From contig JAFUKO010000047.1 of the NCBI GenBank assembly GCA_017473555.1, positions 1 through 39,949 on the forward strand: 39,949 nt of DNA, in the 5' to 3' direction. Shown one piece after another: positions 15,504 to 23,120 of the stretch (positions are counted from its first letter, which is position 1; each line of letters opens with the position of its first letter). This DNA is from Ruminococcus sp. (GTDB lineage Bacteria > Bacillota > Clostridia > Oscillospirales > Acutalibacteraceae). Made by a program: the position numbers and the translations under genes. Below the pieces are notes generated by a model. That model was not told the origin of the DNA and ran no database searches. It saw nothing but the letters and a program-made list of their open reading frames with translations.

Positions 15504-16560
15504 AGCAATTATCGCTATGAGTGGCGGTGTTGATAGCTCGGTAGCGGCTTTTCTGATGAAAGAGCAGGGCTACGATATCATCGGCATAACGCTGAAACTC
15601 CATAGCGGAAATGATATAATCGAAGAGCAGTCATGCTGTACACAGCAGGATATACTCGACGCTAAGGCTGTGTGCGACAGGCTTGGTATCGAGCACAGAG
15701 TCGTTGACCTTGAGAGCAATTTCAAAGAGTACGTAATCGACCGCTTTATAGACTCGTATATCAGCGGTGGCACACCAAATCCGTGTGTTGATTGTAACCG
15801 CTTTATAAAGTTTTCAAAACTTCTACAGATTGCAAAAGACGAGGGCTTTGACTATGTTGTCACAGGTCACTACGCACGTGTTGCCTATGTGAAAGAGTCA
15901 GGACGCTATGTGCTAAAAAAAGGCTTGGATGAAAGCAAGGACCAGAGCTATGTTCTGTATTCGCTTACACAGGATGCTTTAGAACACATCAAGCTCCCTT
16001 TGGGTGAGCTGTCAAAAGACAGAGTGCGAGAGATAGCACAGGAAAACGGCTTTATAAATGCCAGCAAAAAAGACAGTCAGGACATCTGCTTTGTACCAGA
16101 CGGCAAGTACGCTGACTTTATCACACAGTACACAGGCAAAAGCTTTCCTGACGGCGATTTTGTGGATTTACAGGGCAAGGTGCTTGGCACTCACAAGGGA
16201 ATAATCCGCTATACAATCGGACAGCGAAAAGGTCTTAACCTCGCTTTGCCACAGTCAATGTACGTCTGTAAAAAGGACGTCAAGGAAAACAAGGTTACCT
16301 TGTGTCTTGACCACGAGCTGTTTTCCAGTGAACTTGTAGCAGAAGATGTCAATTTTATTTCTATAAAAGAATTAACAGAGCCGATCAAAGTGAAAGCAAA
16401 AATACGCTATAAGCATGTTGAAGCAGAAGCGACACTCTATCCGCTTTCTGATGGCAGAGTTAAACTGATATTCGATGAGCCTCAGCGAGCTATCACAAGC
16501 GGACAGGCTGTTGTTATGTATCAGGGCAACACCGTAGTCGCAGGTGGTACGATAATATAA
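15496..16560 (+). CDS. mnmA: tRNA 2-thiouridylase MnmA
   Basis: 354 residues. MnmA activates uridine 34 of Lys, Glu and Gln tRNAs with ATP and replaces its oxygen with sulfur. The PP-loop motif SGGVDSS is at 9-15. Catalytic Cys97 lies in NPCVDCN and Cys198 in SQDICFVPDG. The C-terminal beta-barrel domains are complete. Its start lies within the end of the desulfurase gene, with AGAGGAG just upstream, so the two are co-translated. In clostridia mnmA is often next to a cysteine desulfurase; finding it as the last gene of a selenium locus is less usual. No terminator follows; the repeat island begins about 36 bases on. Confidence 0.96.
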   Translation: MPKAIIAMSGGVDSSVAAFLMKEQGYDIIGITLKLHSGNDIIEEQSCCTQQDILDAKAVCDRLGIEHRVVDLESNFKEYVIDRFIDSYISGGTPNPCVDCNRFIKFSKLLQIAKDEGFDYVVTGHYARVAYVKESGRYVLKKGLDESKDQSYVLYSLTQDALEHIKLPLGELSKDRVREIAQENGFINASKKDSQDICFVPDGKYADFITQYTGKSFPDGDFVDLQGKVLGTHKGIIRYTIGQRKGLNLALPQSMYVCKKDVKENKVTLCLDHELFSSELVAEDVNFISIKELTEPIKVKAKIRYKHVEAEATLYPLSDGRVKLIFDEPQRAITSGQAVVMYQGNTVVAGGTII

Positions 16561-16595
16561 ACCGTAAAGCAGTGCAAAGGCTTCCCAATTCCCAT

Positions 16596-17119
16596 AATGT
16601 AGGGGGAGGGTCTCTGTGCCCTCTGAAATTGGTACGTCAAAATTGTCGTACCCTACGTAGGTAAACATACGTTGATGTTAAAATTGTAGGGGAGGGTCTC
16701 TGTGCCCTCTAAAATCGGTACGTCATAATTGCCGTACCCTACGCAGATAAACATACGTTGATGTTAAAATTGTAGGGGACGGGTTCCCCGTCCCGAAAAA
16801 TTGGTGCTGATGCACGGCGGGTCGTCGAGTCGCCGACCCCTACGGATGTGGCACAAACGTTGTATAATAATCGTAGGGGCGACCCTTAAGCATGGTCGGC
16901 AACCCTTTTGTCGGTTCCCGACATTTCCCCTGCCAGGGGAATTTCCTTTACACTAGGGAGGCATATAAGAGGCAGAAAGGTATATGTTAAAATCGTAGGG
17001 GCGACCAGTGGTCGCCCGCCAAACGGTACGTCGAAAATTGCGTACCCTACGGATTTGGCATAAACGAAGATAATAAATCGTAGGGGCGACCAATGGTCGC
17101 CCGCATTACAGAACGTCAA
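16596..17119. repeat. Intergenic repeat island 3 (cloverleaf-type units)
   Basis: This occupies the gap 16561-17189 between convergent genes. Units: about 16598-16657, 16685-16743, 16771-16844, 16871-16965 (with TTTCCCC...GGGGAAA and a TTTACAC/AGGGAGG remnant), 16993-17052 and 17078-17119 (broken). The variable hairpin is GGGAGGG...CCCTC, GGGACGGG...CCCGTCCC or GGGCGACC...GGTCGCCC. The stretch 16772-16876 is nearly identical to 981-1084 in island 1, some 15.8 kb away, and 16956-16980 repeats 941-965. The 36 bases between mnmA and the island show nothing. Confidence 0.9.
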
Positions 17120-17141
17120 TAATAAACCAAATAGCACACAT

Positions 17142-17176
17142 AAAAACGAGCTGTCACCCAAAACGGAGGACAGCTC
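17142..17176 (-). terminator. Rho-independent terminator of fruK
   Basis: Minus strand: GAGCTGTC (17176-17169), 13-nt loop, GACAGCTC (17155-17148), then G and five U. It lies 14 bases past the fruK stop. Confidence 0.85.
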
Positions 17177-17189
17177 TTTGCTTTTATAT

Positions 17190-18098
17190 TCAATTTTTTA
17201 TCAGCTCGAGCATATGAGCGATTTCGTTTTGCTTGCATAACCCTTCACTGAACGCTGTCGCACTGCCACACGCTGTCGCAAGCTTTAGAGCAAATTTATA
17301 GTCACTCGATTTTAAATATCCTGCAACAAAGCCTGCCACCATCGAGTCACCCGCACCGACAGTATTTACAGCCTGACCTTTTGGTGCACTCTGGATAATC
17401 ACCTGTTTGTCTTCAGAAAACAGCACCGAGCCTTTGTCACCCATAGAAACAAGCACGTTTCTGGCGCCTAAATTCTGTAGCTTGATTGCGTACTTTTCTA
17501 TATCATGCAGGGTGCTGATTTTAGTGTTGAAAGTTTGTGCAAGCTCAGATACATTCGGCTTTATTAAAAACGGCTTGTACTCTAAGGTGTTTAAAAGCTT
17601 TTTGCCTGTAGTGTCAACCACCGTCAAAACACCTGTCTTTTCTACCTTTGAGAGTATTTTGGCGTAGATGTTATCGTCAGCATTTTTAGGAGCACTGCCT
17701 GATAGTATCAGAACATCGTGCTGTGTGATTTCTTCAAGCTTTTTTAGTAGCAGATGCAAGTCGTAATCACTTATCTTTGGACCTGTTGTGTTGATGTCGG
17801 TTTCTTCATCACTGCGGATTTTAACATTTATTCGTGTAAAGCCCTTTTCTAAGTGAACAAAATCCGACTCGATGCCCTTATTTTTAAGCGACTCTTCAAT
17901 CTCTTTACCCGTAAAGCCTGCCAGAAAACCTGTCGCAATACTCTGTGTATCAAGCTCTTTTAATACCGCTGACACATTGATGCCCTTGCCACCGCAGTAC
18001 AGCGTTTCGCTGTCACTTCGGTTAATCGTGCCCAGTATCGGGTTGTCCATATTTATAACAAAATCAATCGCAGGGTTCAGCGTTACCGTGTATATCAT
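17190..18098 (-). CDS. fruK: 1-phosphofructokinase (PfkB family)
   Basis: 302 residues. It would phosphorylate fructose 1-phosphate to the 1,6-bisphosphate in fructose uptake. The opening MIYTVTLNPAID is the hallmark of the FruK/LacC group; GGKGINVS is the first PfkB signature and NTVGAGDSMVAGF the second, with the catalytic Asp in GAGD. No fruA or fruR gene is beside it, so tagatose 6-phosphate kinase (LacC) is an alternative. ATG with GAGGTGG upstream. It is divergent from a second PfkB kinase across only 95 bases, and has its own terminator. Confidence 0.88.
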   Translation of the reverse strand: MIYTVTLNPAIDFVINMDNPILGTINRSDSETLYCGGKGINVSAVLKELDTQSIATGFLAGFTGKEIEESLKNKGIESDFVHLEKGFTRINVKIRSDEETDINTTGPKISDYDLHLLLKKLEEITQHDVLILSGSAPKNADDNIYAKILSKVEKTGVLTVVDTTGKKLLNTLEYKPFLIKPNVSELAQTFNTKISTLHDIEKYAIKLQNLGARNVLVSMGDKGSVLFSEDKQVIIQSAPKGQAVNTVGAGDSMVAGFVAGYLKSSDYKFALKLATACGSATAFSEGLCKQNEIAHMLELIKN

Positions 18099-18136
18099 AC
18101 ATCCACCTCGTTAGCTAGTGTTTTACTATTATAATC

Positions 18137-18165
18137 TTGACTCTTTTTCAGGCTTATTATACAAT
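18137..18165 (+). promoter_or_regulatory. Promoter of the second PfkB kinase; overlaps fruK control region
   Basis: TTGACT (18137-18142), 17-bp spacer, TACAAT (18160-18165). On the minus strand TATAAT (18133-18128) is a likely -10 for fruK without a good -35. The two promoters occupy the same 40 bases, so they may interfere. Confidence 0.6.
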
Positions 18166-18193
18166 TTAGATATTAAAATTTGCGAGGTATACT

Positions 18194-19093
18194 ATGAGCA
18201 AGATTCTTGTTTGCGGACTAATAAACGTCGAAACTACAGTCAGAATTGACGGCTTTGAGCTTGAATATCAACCAATTGATTACAACTTCTTCGGCGTCAA
18301 TTCCTACCCCGCAGGAGTCGGCTTGAATTTAAGCCTGTCACTTTCTACATTATCCGACGAAGTCAGGCTTTTGTCAATGGTGGGGGACGATAGTGCCGGG
18401 GCGGTCGTCAGAGATGTTCTATCAAAAACCGGAATTTCTACACAGTATCTTCTTGACACAGGCTGTACAGCTCAGTCTGTTGTGCTTTATGATAACGATG
18501 GAAGACGTAGAATTTTCTGCGACCTAAAGGATTATCAAGAGCGTAGCTATGACGAAAAGATATTTGCTGATGCAGTAAAAGACTGTGACGCTGTGTGTCT
18601 TTGTAATATAAATTTTTCACGCAATCTTTTGAAAATAGCTAAAGATATGGGCAAGCTAATAGCAACCGATGTTCACGTACAGAGCAATATATATGACGAC
18701 TACAACCGTGACTATATGAGCTATGCCGATATACTCTTTTTGAGTAACGAGAGCATAATCGGTAGGGAGGAGCCTTTTTTGAATGAGCTCAAAAACACCT
18801 ACAATGCACAGATAATTGTCATTGGAATGGGCAAGAGGGGTTCGCTTATGTATGTCAGAGCTGATGATAAAATACACCACCAGAGTGCTGTGATGAACAA
18901 TAATGTCATAAACACTGTGGGAGCAGGTGACTCACTGTTTTCAAGCTTTGTACATTTTTATACAAAGGGTGTTGATCCATATACATCGCTTAAATATGCG
19001 ACCCACTACGCTTCACACAAAATCGGCTTTGATGGAGCTGCAAAAGGTTTCTTAAGTGAAGAAGAATTGTTCAAAAAAGTTAACAAGACATAA
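18194..19093 (+). CDS. PfkB-family carbohydrate or nucleoside kinase
   Basis: 299 residues with a ribokinase fold. Signature 1 is present in weakened form (SYPAGVGLNLSLSLSTL), signature 2 is complete (NTVGAGDSLFSSFVHFY, Asp of GAGD). The N-terminus has VCGLINVET in place of the usual 'G-x-x-x-D' strand, and IRRIFCDLKD-like residues near 105-115 suggest an unusual substrate pocket. Sugar, nucleoside and modified-nucleoside kinases all share this pattern, so the substrate is open. GAGG at 18183-18186 precedes the ATG. It ends at a strong terminator. Confidence 0.82.
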   Translation: MSKILVCGLINVETTVRIDGFELEYQPIDYNFFGVNSYPAGVGLNLSLSLSTLSDEVRLLSMVGDDSAGAVVRDVLSKTGISTQYLLDTGCTAQSVVLYDNDGRRRIFCDLKDYQERSYDEKIFADAVKDCDAVCLCNINFSRNLLKIAKDMGKLIATDVHVQSNIYDDYNRDYMSYADILFLSNESIIGREEPFLNELKNTYNAQIIVIGMGKRGSLMYVRADDKIHHQSAVMNNNVINTVGAGDSLFSSFVHFYTKGVDPYTSLKYATHYASHKIGFDGAAKGFLSEEELFKKVNKT

Positions 19094-19100
19094 TAAAAAA

Positions 19101-19126
19101 CAGCAGTGTAAAAACTGCTGCTTTTT
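19101..19126. terminator. Bidirectional terminator between convergent genes
   Basis: CAGCAGT (19101-19107), 6-nt loop, ACTGCTG (19114-19120), flanked by AAAAAA on the left and C plus TTTTT on the right. It serves the PfkB kinase on the plus strand and the PAP2 gene on the minus strand. Confidence 0.9.
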
Positions 19127-19139
19127 ATTTAGGGGGTTA

Positions 19140-19649
19140 TTATAAAAGGAAAAAACTAAGAATGCCTATTGATATACTTATCAGTGCACCGCCAAGGACA
19201 TCACGGATAAAGTGAGCACCTGACAGCACTCGTGTTATACCGATAAGAGTAGCGAGCACCAGCATAATGATGCCGATTTTTGTATCGATATAAAGGAAAG
19301 CCATAGCGATAATGAACGCTGAGGCTGTGTGACGACTCGGAAAACTCTTGCCTTTGGTGTCTTTTTTGACAGCAGGGGAGTAGTCGTACACTTCGTACGG
19401 ACGTTTAGCGTTTATGATGTATCGCAAAACCGTGACCAGTACCAGTACAAACAGCGGAACAAAAGTAGCTTTCAGAAAAACCTCGCTCTTAAAACCTTCG
19501 GTAAACAGAAGATACGCAAGCTGTAGCGGATAAAACATCATCATAATGGCAGGCAAAATATCGTGAAGAGCCTTTATGATATTGAATCGACTTTTAGTAG
19601 CCGTGAAATATTCACTTAGAAATTTGTATTGCTCTTCTTTCATCTTCAC
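19140..19649 (-). CDS. PAP2-family membrane phosphatase
   Basis: 169 residues, five or so hydrophobic helices. The three phosphatase motifs are present: RYIINAKRP (Arg in place of the first Lys), SFPSRHTASAF (PSRH instead of PSGH) and TRVLSGAHFIRDVLGG with the catalytic His and its Asp partner. Such proteins remove phosphate from lipid phosphates or undecaprenyl pyrophosphate at the membrane. The exact substrate is unknown. It has its own promoter at 19801-19828 and a leader of about 145 bases with direct repeats; AAAGGACGGG lies before the ATG. Confidence 0.88.
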   Translation of the reverse strand: MKMKEEQYKFLSEYFTATKSRFNIIKALHDILPAIMMMFYPLQLAYLLFTEGFKSEVFLKATFVPLFVLVLVTVLRYIINAKRPYEVYDYSPAVKKDTKGKSFPSRHTASAFIIAMAFLYIDTKIGIIMLVLATLIGITRVLSGAHFIRDVLGGALISISIGILSFFLL

Positions 19650-19667
19650 CCGTCCTTTCTTTGATGT

Positions 19668-19803
19668 GCTTTTGTTTATGTCGTGAGGTTATTCAATCAC
19701 AAACCTAAAAATTATTTACATAAAAACCTGTTTGTGATTCAATGTTCTCTCAGACATCAAAAGGCTTGAGAAACAAGGCTTTTGTTTATGTCGTGAGGTT
19801 ATT
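19668..19803. repeat. Direct repeats and hairpin in the PAP2 leader
   Basis: Two identical 26-base copies at 19668-19693 and 19778-19803 (core TTTATGTCGTGAGG), 110 bases apart. Between them AATCACAAAC (19695-19704) pairs with GTTTGTGATT (19730-19739) around a 25-base AT-rich loop. The whole arrangement lies in the untranslated leader of the PAP2 gene. It is not part of the island repeat family. Confidence 0.75.
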
Positions 19804-19828
19804 ATAACATTAAATTCCACCAAAACAA
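19801..19828 (-). promoter_or_regulatory. Promoter of the PAP2 gene
   Basis: Minus strand TTGTTT (19828-19823), 16-bp spacer ending in TGT, TATAAT (19806-19801): a full extended -10. It starts about 22 bases past the asparagine synthase stop codon. Confidence 0.65.
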
Positions 19829-19850
19829 CATACAAACTTTAACGAAATTA

Positions 19851-21689
19851 TTAACATTCTATGACCACGCCGTAGTTTTCAAACCAGTAATCAAGCTCGA
19901 TGATATACGCCATAATCTGTGGTGCACGCATCAGCTGGCCGTACCACGGTGAGCTGATTTTCTCAGGATTGTTCATTATATTCATAACGCCGTCATAGTC
20001 GAGCAACGAGTTCAGTACCGTACCTTTTTTGTCTAAAATCTCCTTTACCTTTTCACTGCACAGCTTCATATACTCAGGATTGTGGGTCTTAGGGTACGGA
20101 CTTTTCTTTCTGTAGCAGATATCGTATGGCAGAATGTTTTCAAAAGCTTTTCTGATTATACCCTTTTCACGTCCGCCATACGCCTTTAACTGCCACGGCA
20201 TATTGTACGCATACTCAACCAGCCTGTAATCACAAAACGGCACTCTTACTTCAAGACCACTGTACATTGAGCACCTGTCTTTTCTCTCGAGCAAGCACTG
20301 CATAAACCAGTTGAAATTGAGCATAAACATCTCACGCATACGTTTGTCTACTGCTGAGTCAGTCGGCAGTTTGTCAGCCTTTCTTGTGGTGTCAAAATAC
20401 TTAGACATAACGTAGTCTTCACCACGTTTAAGCACACCTTTTTTTAATATAGAGCGTCTTATCTCCTGACTTCTTGACCACGGAAAACATTCTTCAAAAA
20501 GTATGTTTTTATTGTGATACCACGGATATCCGCCAAAAAGTTCGTCTGCACATTCGCCCGACAAAGCGACTGTGTAGTCTTTTTTTACTTCTTTACAAAA
20601 CAGAAGCAGAGAGGAGTCGATGTCCACATATCCCGGCAAATCTCTGGCTTTAACGCTGTCATACAGTGCTTCCATCACCTTTTTGTTATTAAGCACAATT
20701 TCTGTGTGGTTGGATGAAGTGTCGTCCACCATTATCGAAATGTAGTCAAAGTCAGCGTTAGGCTGAAAAGCATTTTTTGTAAAATACTTTCTGTTGTCCT
20801 CGTATTCTACGCTGTAGGTGTTAATAGTGCCTAGATTGTTTTTCTTGTAGTACTGTGACGCTGTTTTGCATATTATGCTTGAATCAAGTCCGCCTGATAA
20901 AAAGAAACACATCGGAACATCTGTCACAAGCTGGCGGTTTATTGCATCTGTCAGCAGGTAGCGTGTTTTCTCGATTGTGTCACTCTCTGAGTCTGTGTGC
21001 TCTGTTGCTTTGATGCGAAAGTAGGTTTCCTTGTACATTCTGCCGTTTTTGAAAATCGCCATTTCGCCCGGACGCAGTTCTTTTACACCTTTGAAAATAC
21101 CGCTTTTAGGTGAGCGTGCAGGACCTAAGAAGAATATCTCGTACAGACCTGTTTCGTTGACGGTGGGCTTTACTATTTCGCTATTAAGCAACGCTTTAAT
21201 CTCAGAGCCAAACACAATACCGCCCTTGTATTTATAGTAGAAAAACGGTTTTACACCGATTCTGTCCCTGCACATAAACAGCTTTTTTTCGTTTACTTCA
21301 TACACCGCAAAAGCGTAAATTCCGTTTAACATATGCACACATTTTTTGCCGTATTCAGCATATGCGTGGAGTAGCACCTCTGTGTCGCTGTGAGTGTTGA
21401 AAGTATGCCCCTTTGATATGAGCTCACGCCTTAACTCATCGGTGTTGTACAGCTCACCGTTATACACAATAACGTACTTTTCACCTTTGTAGCAAAGCTC
21501 CATAGGTTGTTTGCCGTTTTCGACATCGATTACAGCCAGACGTCTGTGCAGCAGTGCCACGTCATGTGTGATAAATTCACCGTGCTCATCAGGTCCTCTG
21601 CTTTGTATCGAGCGTGACATATTAAAAAGATCGTTTTTCCTTTCTCTCAAATCAATTGTGTCATCAAGCCAGCCGGCAATTCCGCACAT
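19851..21689 (-). CDS. asnB: Asparagine synthase (glutamine-hydrolysing), AsnO-like
   Basis: 612 residues. Cys2 (MCGIAG) is the glutaminase nucleophile, with SRGPDEHG, LLHRRLAVID and YNGELYN in the N-terminal domain; the synthase domain starts near 235 and has the ATP loop FFLSGGLDSS and SGECADELFGGYPW. It makes asparagine from aspartate, glutamine and ATP. It begins 4 bases after ylbJ with GGAGGTAATATT upstream, so the two are one operon. ylbJ belongs to the mother-cell sporulation programme in Bacillus, and B. subtilis has a sporulation-specific synthase (AsnO, about 614 residues) of the same length; an AsnO role is inference. Confidence 0.93.
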   Translation of the reverse strand: MCGIAGWLDDTIDLRERKNDLFNMSRSIQSRGPDEHGEFITHDVALLHRRLAVIDVENGKQPMELCYKGEKYVIVYNGELYNTDELRRELISKGHTFNTHSDTEVLLHAYAEYGKKCVHMLNGIYAFAVYEVNEKKLFMCRDRIGVKPFFYYKYKGGIVFGSEIKALLNSEIVKPTVNETGLYEIFFLGPARSPKSGIFKGVKELRPGEMAIFKNGRMYKETYFRIKATEHTDSESDTIEKTRYLLTDAINRQLVTDVPMCFFLSGGLDSSIICKTASQYYKKNNLGTINTYSVEYEDNRKYFTKNAFQPNADFDYISIMVDDTSSNHTEIVLNNKKVMEALYDSVKARDLPGYVDIDSSLLLFCKEVKKDYTVALSGECADELFGGYPWYHNKNILFEECFPWSRSQEIRRSILKKGVLKRGEDYVMSKYFDTTRKADKLPTDSAVDKRMREMFMLNFNWFMQCLLERKDRCSMYSGLEVRVPFCDYRLVEYAYNMPWQLKAYGGREKGIIRKAFENILPYDICYRKKSPYPKTHNPEYMKLCSEKVKEILDKKGTVLNSLLDYDGVMNIMNNPEKISSPWYGQLMRAPQIMAYIIELDYWFENYGVVIEC

Positions 21690-21693
21690 AATA

Positions 21694-22767
21694 TTACCTC
21701 CGTTTTAATTTTTCATTATTTAGTGAATTTAAAAAACACACTGCTGTCAGTATCAGAGCACAACAGCCCCACAGCGGAGCGGTTGTGCTTTTTTCTACAT
21801 TTTCCACGGTTGAAAAAACCTCACCCGTTATGGGAAACAGTATAAGTAAAATATATGTAGTGAATAAGGCTGTTATGCCTTGTATAATTCTAACAAAGAA
21901 AAATAACAACTTATTTATTCTGATGCCTTTTAAAGCGGAGTAAACCTGAAAATGAACGCATATCCCACTGAATCCTATCGCAAATGAGATAAGATACAGT
22001 GGATATTTACCGCACATTCTGTTACACGCTGTAGTTACTTCCAGCATACACGCTAGCACATCGCACAGTACAGGGAAGCTTAACAGCAGTGACTCGATAA
22101 CAGATATCACAGCCGAAAAAGCTATGACCATAGCACACATATTGACAGTTGCTTTGCATCCGCTTTCTACAGCATCGACTATGGTAGTGCGTTTTTTCTT
22201 TGCTTTTGATATAACACTCTCGTCTTTGATTTTATAAAACCTGCCGATTATCACAGCGACAGCGATAAATGCGACTATCTGGGATATTAGCAGTATCATA
22301 CCGGCTTGTTTGCTTTTTAGCACAGCTGAGCCGACAAAATTCAGCACAAACCCCGGCCCTGAGCTTACCGCAATCAGTGATAGCTTTTTGCTCTGTTCTT
22401 TGTTTATACTGCCGTTTTCATAAAGCGAAGCCACACACCTCGCACCAATTGGATATCCACCAATCAGCGAGAGTATCAAAACACTCGTGCACTCTTTTGG
22501 CAGTTTTAAAACCTTTGTTGTCACAGGGGAGAGTAGCTTTCCCAAAGCATCAGCAAACCTGCTGTTTGCTACATATTGAGCGATAATCATAAATATAAAT
22601 AAAGACGGTATGAGCACGCTCACACAAAGGGACAGACCGCTTACGATTCCGTCACGACACTCTGCTGAAAATTTTACTGCACAAAATATGCTTGCACCTG
22701 TCAGCAAAACAGACCATACTATAGAGAATTTTTTTCTGAGTTTTTCCTGATTTTTAATCCATACCAT
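21694..22767 (-). CDS. ylbJ: Sporulation integral membrane protein YlbJ
   Basis: 357 residues from the ATG at 22767. An in-frame start at 22920 would run 90 bases into the divergent yqfC and lacks membrane character in its first 51 residues, so I reject it. About eight hydrophobic helices carry two Gate-type (nucleoside-recognition) repeats: LSLCVSVLIPSLFIFMI near 45-60 and the second half from about 205. LIGGYPIGAR near residue 120 is a strong YlbJ motif, followed by SSGPGFVLNFVG. YlbJ is needed for a normal spore cortex in Bacillus; its transported substrate is unknown. GTGGTGAT lies before the start. First gene of an operon with asnB. Confidence 0.88.
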   Translation of the reverse strand: MVWIKNQEKLRKKFSIVWSVLLTGASIFCAVKFSAECRDGIVSGLSLCVSVLIPSLFIFMIIAQYVANSRFADALGKLLSPVTTKVLKLPKECTSVLILSLIGGYPIGARCVASLYENGSINKEQSKKLSLIAVSSGPGFVLNFVGSAVLKSKQAGMILLISQIVAFIAVAVIIGRFYKIKDESVISKAKKKRTTIVDAVESGCKATVNMCAMVIAFSAVISVIESLLLSFPVLCDVLACMLEVTTACNRMCGKYPLYLISFAIGFSGICVHFQVYSALKGIRINKLLFFFVRIIQGITALFTTYILLILFPITGEVFSTVENVEKSTTAPLWGCCALILTAVCFLNSLNNEKLKRR

Positions 22768-22778
22768 TTTATCACCAC

Positions 22779-22808
22779 TAATATATATGAGAGCTTTCAC
22801 ATAAAAAT
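22779..22808. promoter_or_regulatory. Divergent ylbJ/yqfC control region, possible sigma-E promoters
   Basis: The gap is only 62 bases. On the plus strand TAATATAT (22779-22786) and CATAAAAAT (22800-22808) resemble the sigma-E pattern (ATATT ... CATACA) at about the right spacing. On the minus strand CATATATAT is a possible -10 for ylbJ. No vegetative TTGACA/TATAAT pair is present. Both genes belong to the sigma-E regulon in Bacillus. Confidence 0.35.
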
Positions 22809-22829
22809 AATAGTGAACGGGGGTATAAA

Positions 22830-23108
22830 ATGAGAAAACAAAAATCCGAGCACAGCGATTTACATAAAAAGCGTGATAGTCTGATACAAAATTTATTTGC
22901 AGACATTCCCGAGCTTTCATTCCACGGAAATTCTGAAATAGTGGTCGAGGGGTGCAGGGGAGTGCTTGAATACAGCGAAGAGGTCATCCGCATCAATACA
23001 TCCATAGGACTTGTATGCTTTGAGGGCAGAGGGCTCAATCTTCGGTGTATATCACCGTCAGAGCTGATAATTGACGGCTTTGTCACAAAAGTAGAGTTTG
23101 TGCTCTAG
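22830..23108 (+). CDS. yqfC: Sporulation protein YqfC
   Basis: 92 residues of the YabP/YqfC family, which are small proteins made in the mother cell during spore formation. The pattern is a charged N-terminal helix, then a beta-rich region with LVVE-like GNSEIVVEGCRGVLEYSEEVIRI split by a turn, and IDGFVTKVEF at the end. Adjacent yqfD, 12 bases downstream, confirms it. GGGGG at 22818-22823 is the ribosome site. Molecular function is not known. Confidence 0.9.
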   Translation: MRKQKSEHSDLHKKRDSLIQNLFADIPELSFHGNSEIVVEGCRGVLEYSEEVIRINTSIGLVCFEGRGLNLRCISPSELIIDGFVTKVEFVL

Positions 23109-23120
23109 TGGAGGGGTGCT

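Noticed and set aside
4170-16560. Selenocysteine codons in the selenium locus
   Set aside because: All enzyme frames run without in-frame TGA, and SelD has Cys at its active site.
16886-17161. 91-residue minus-strand frame in island 3
   Set aside because: Translation of repeat units, ending in the fruK terminator region.
22768-22920. Longer N-terminus for ylbJ
   Set aside because: It overlaps yqfC, has no ribosome site and adds residues atypical of the family.
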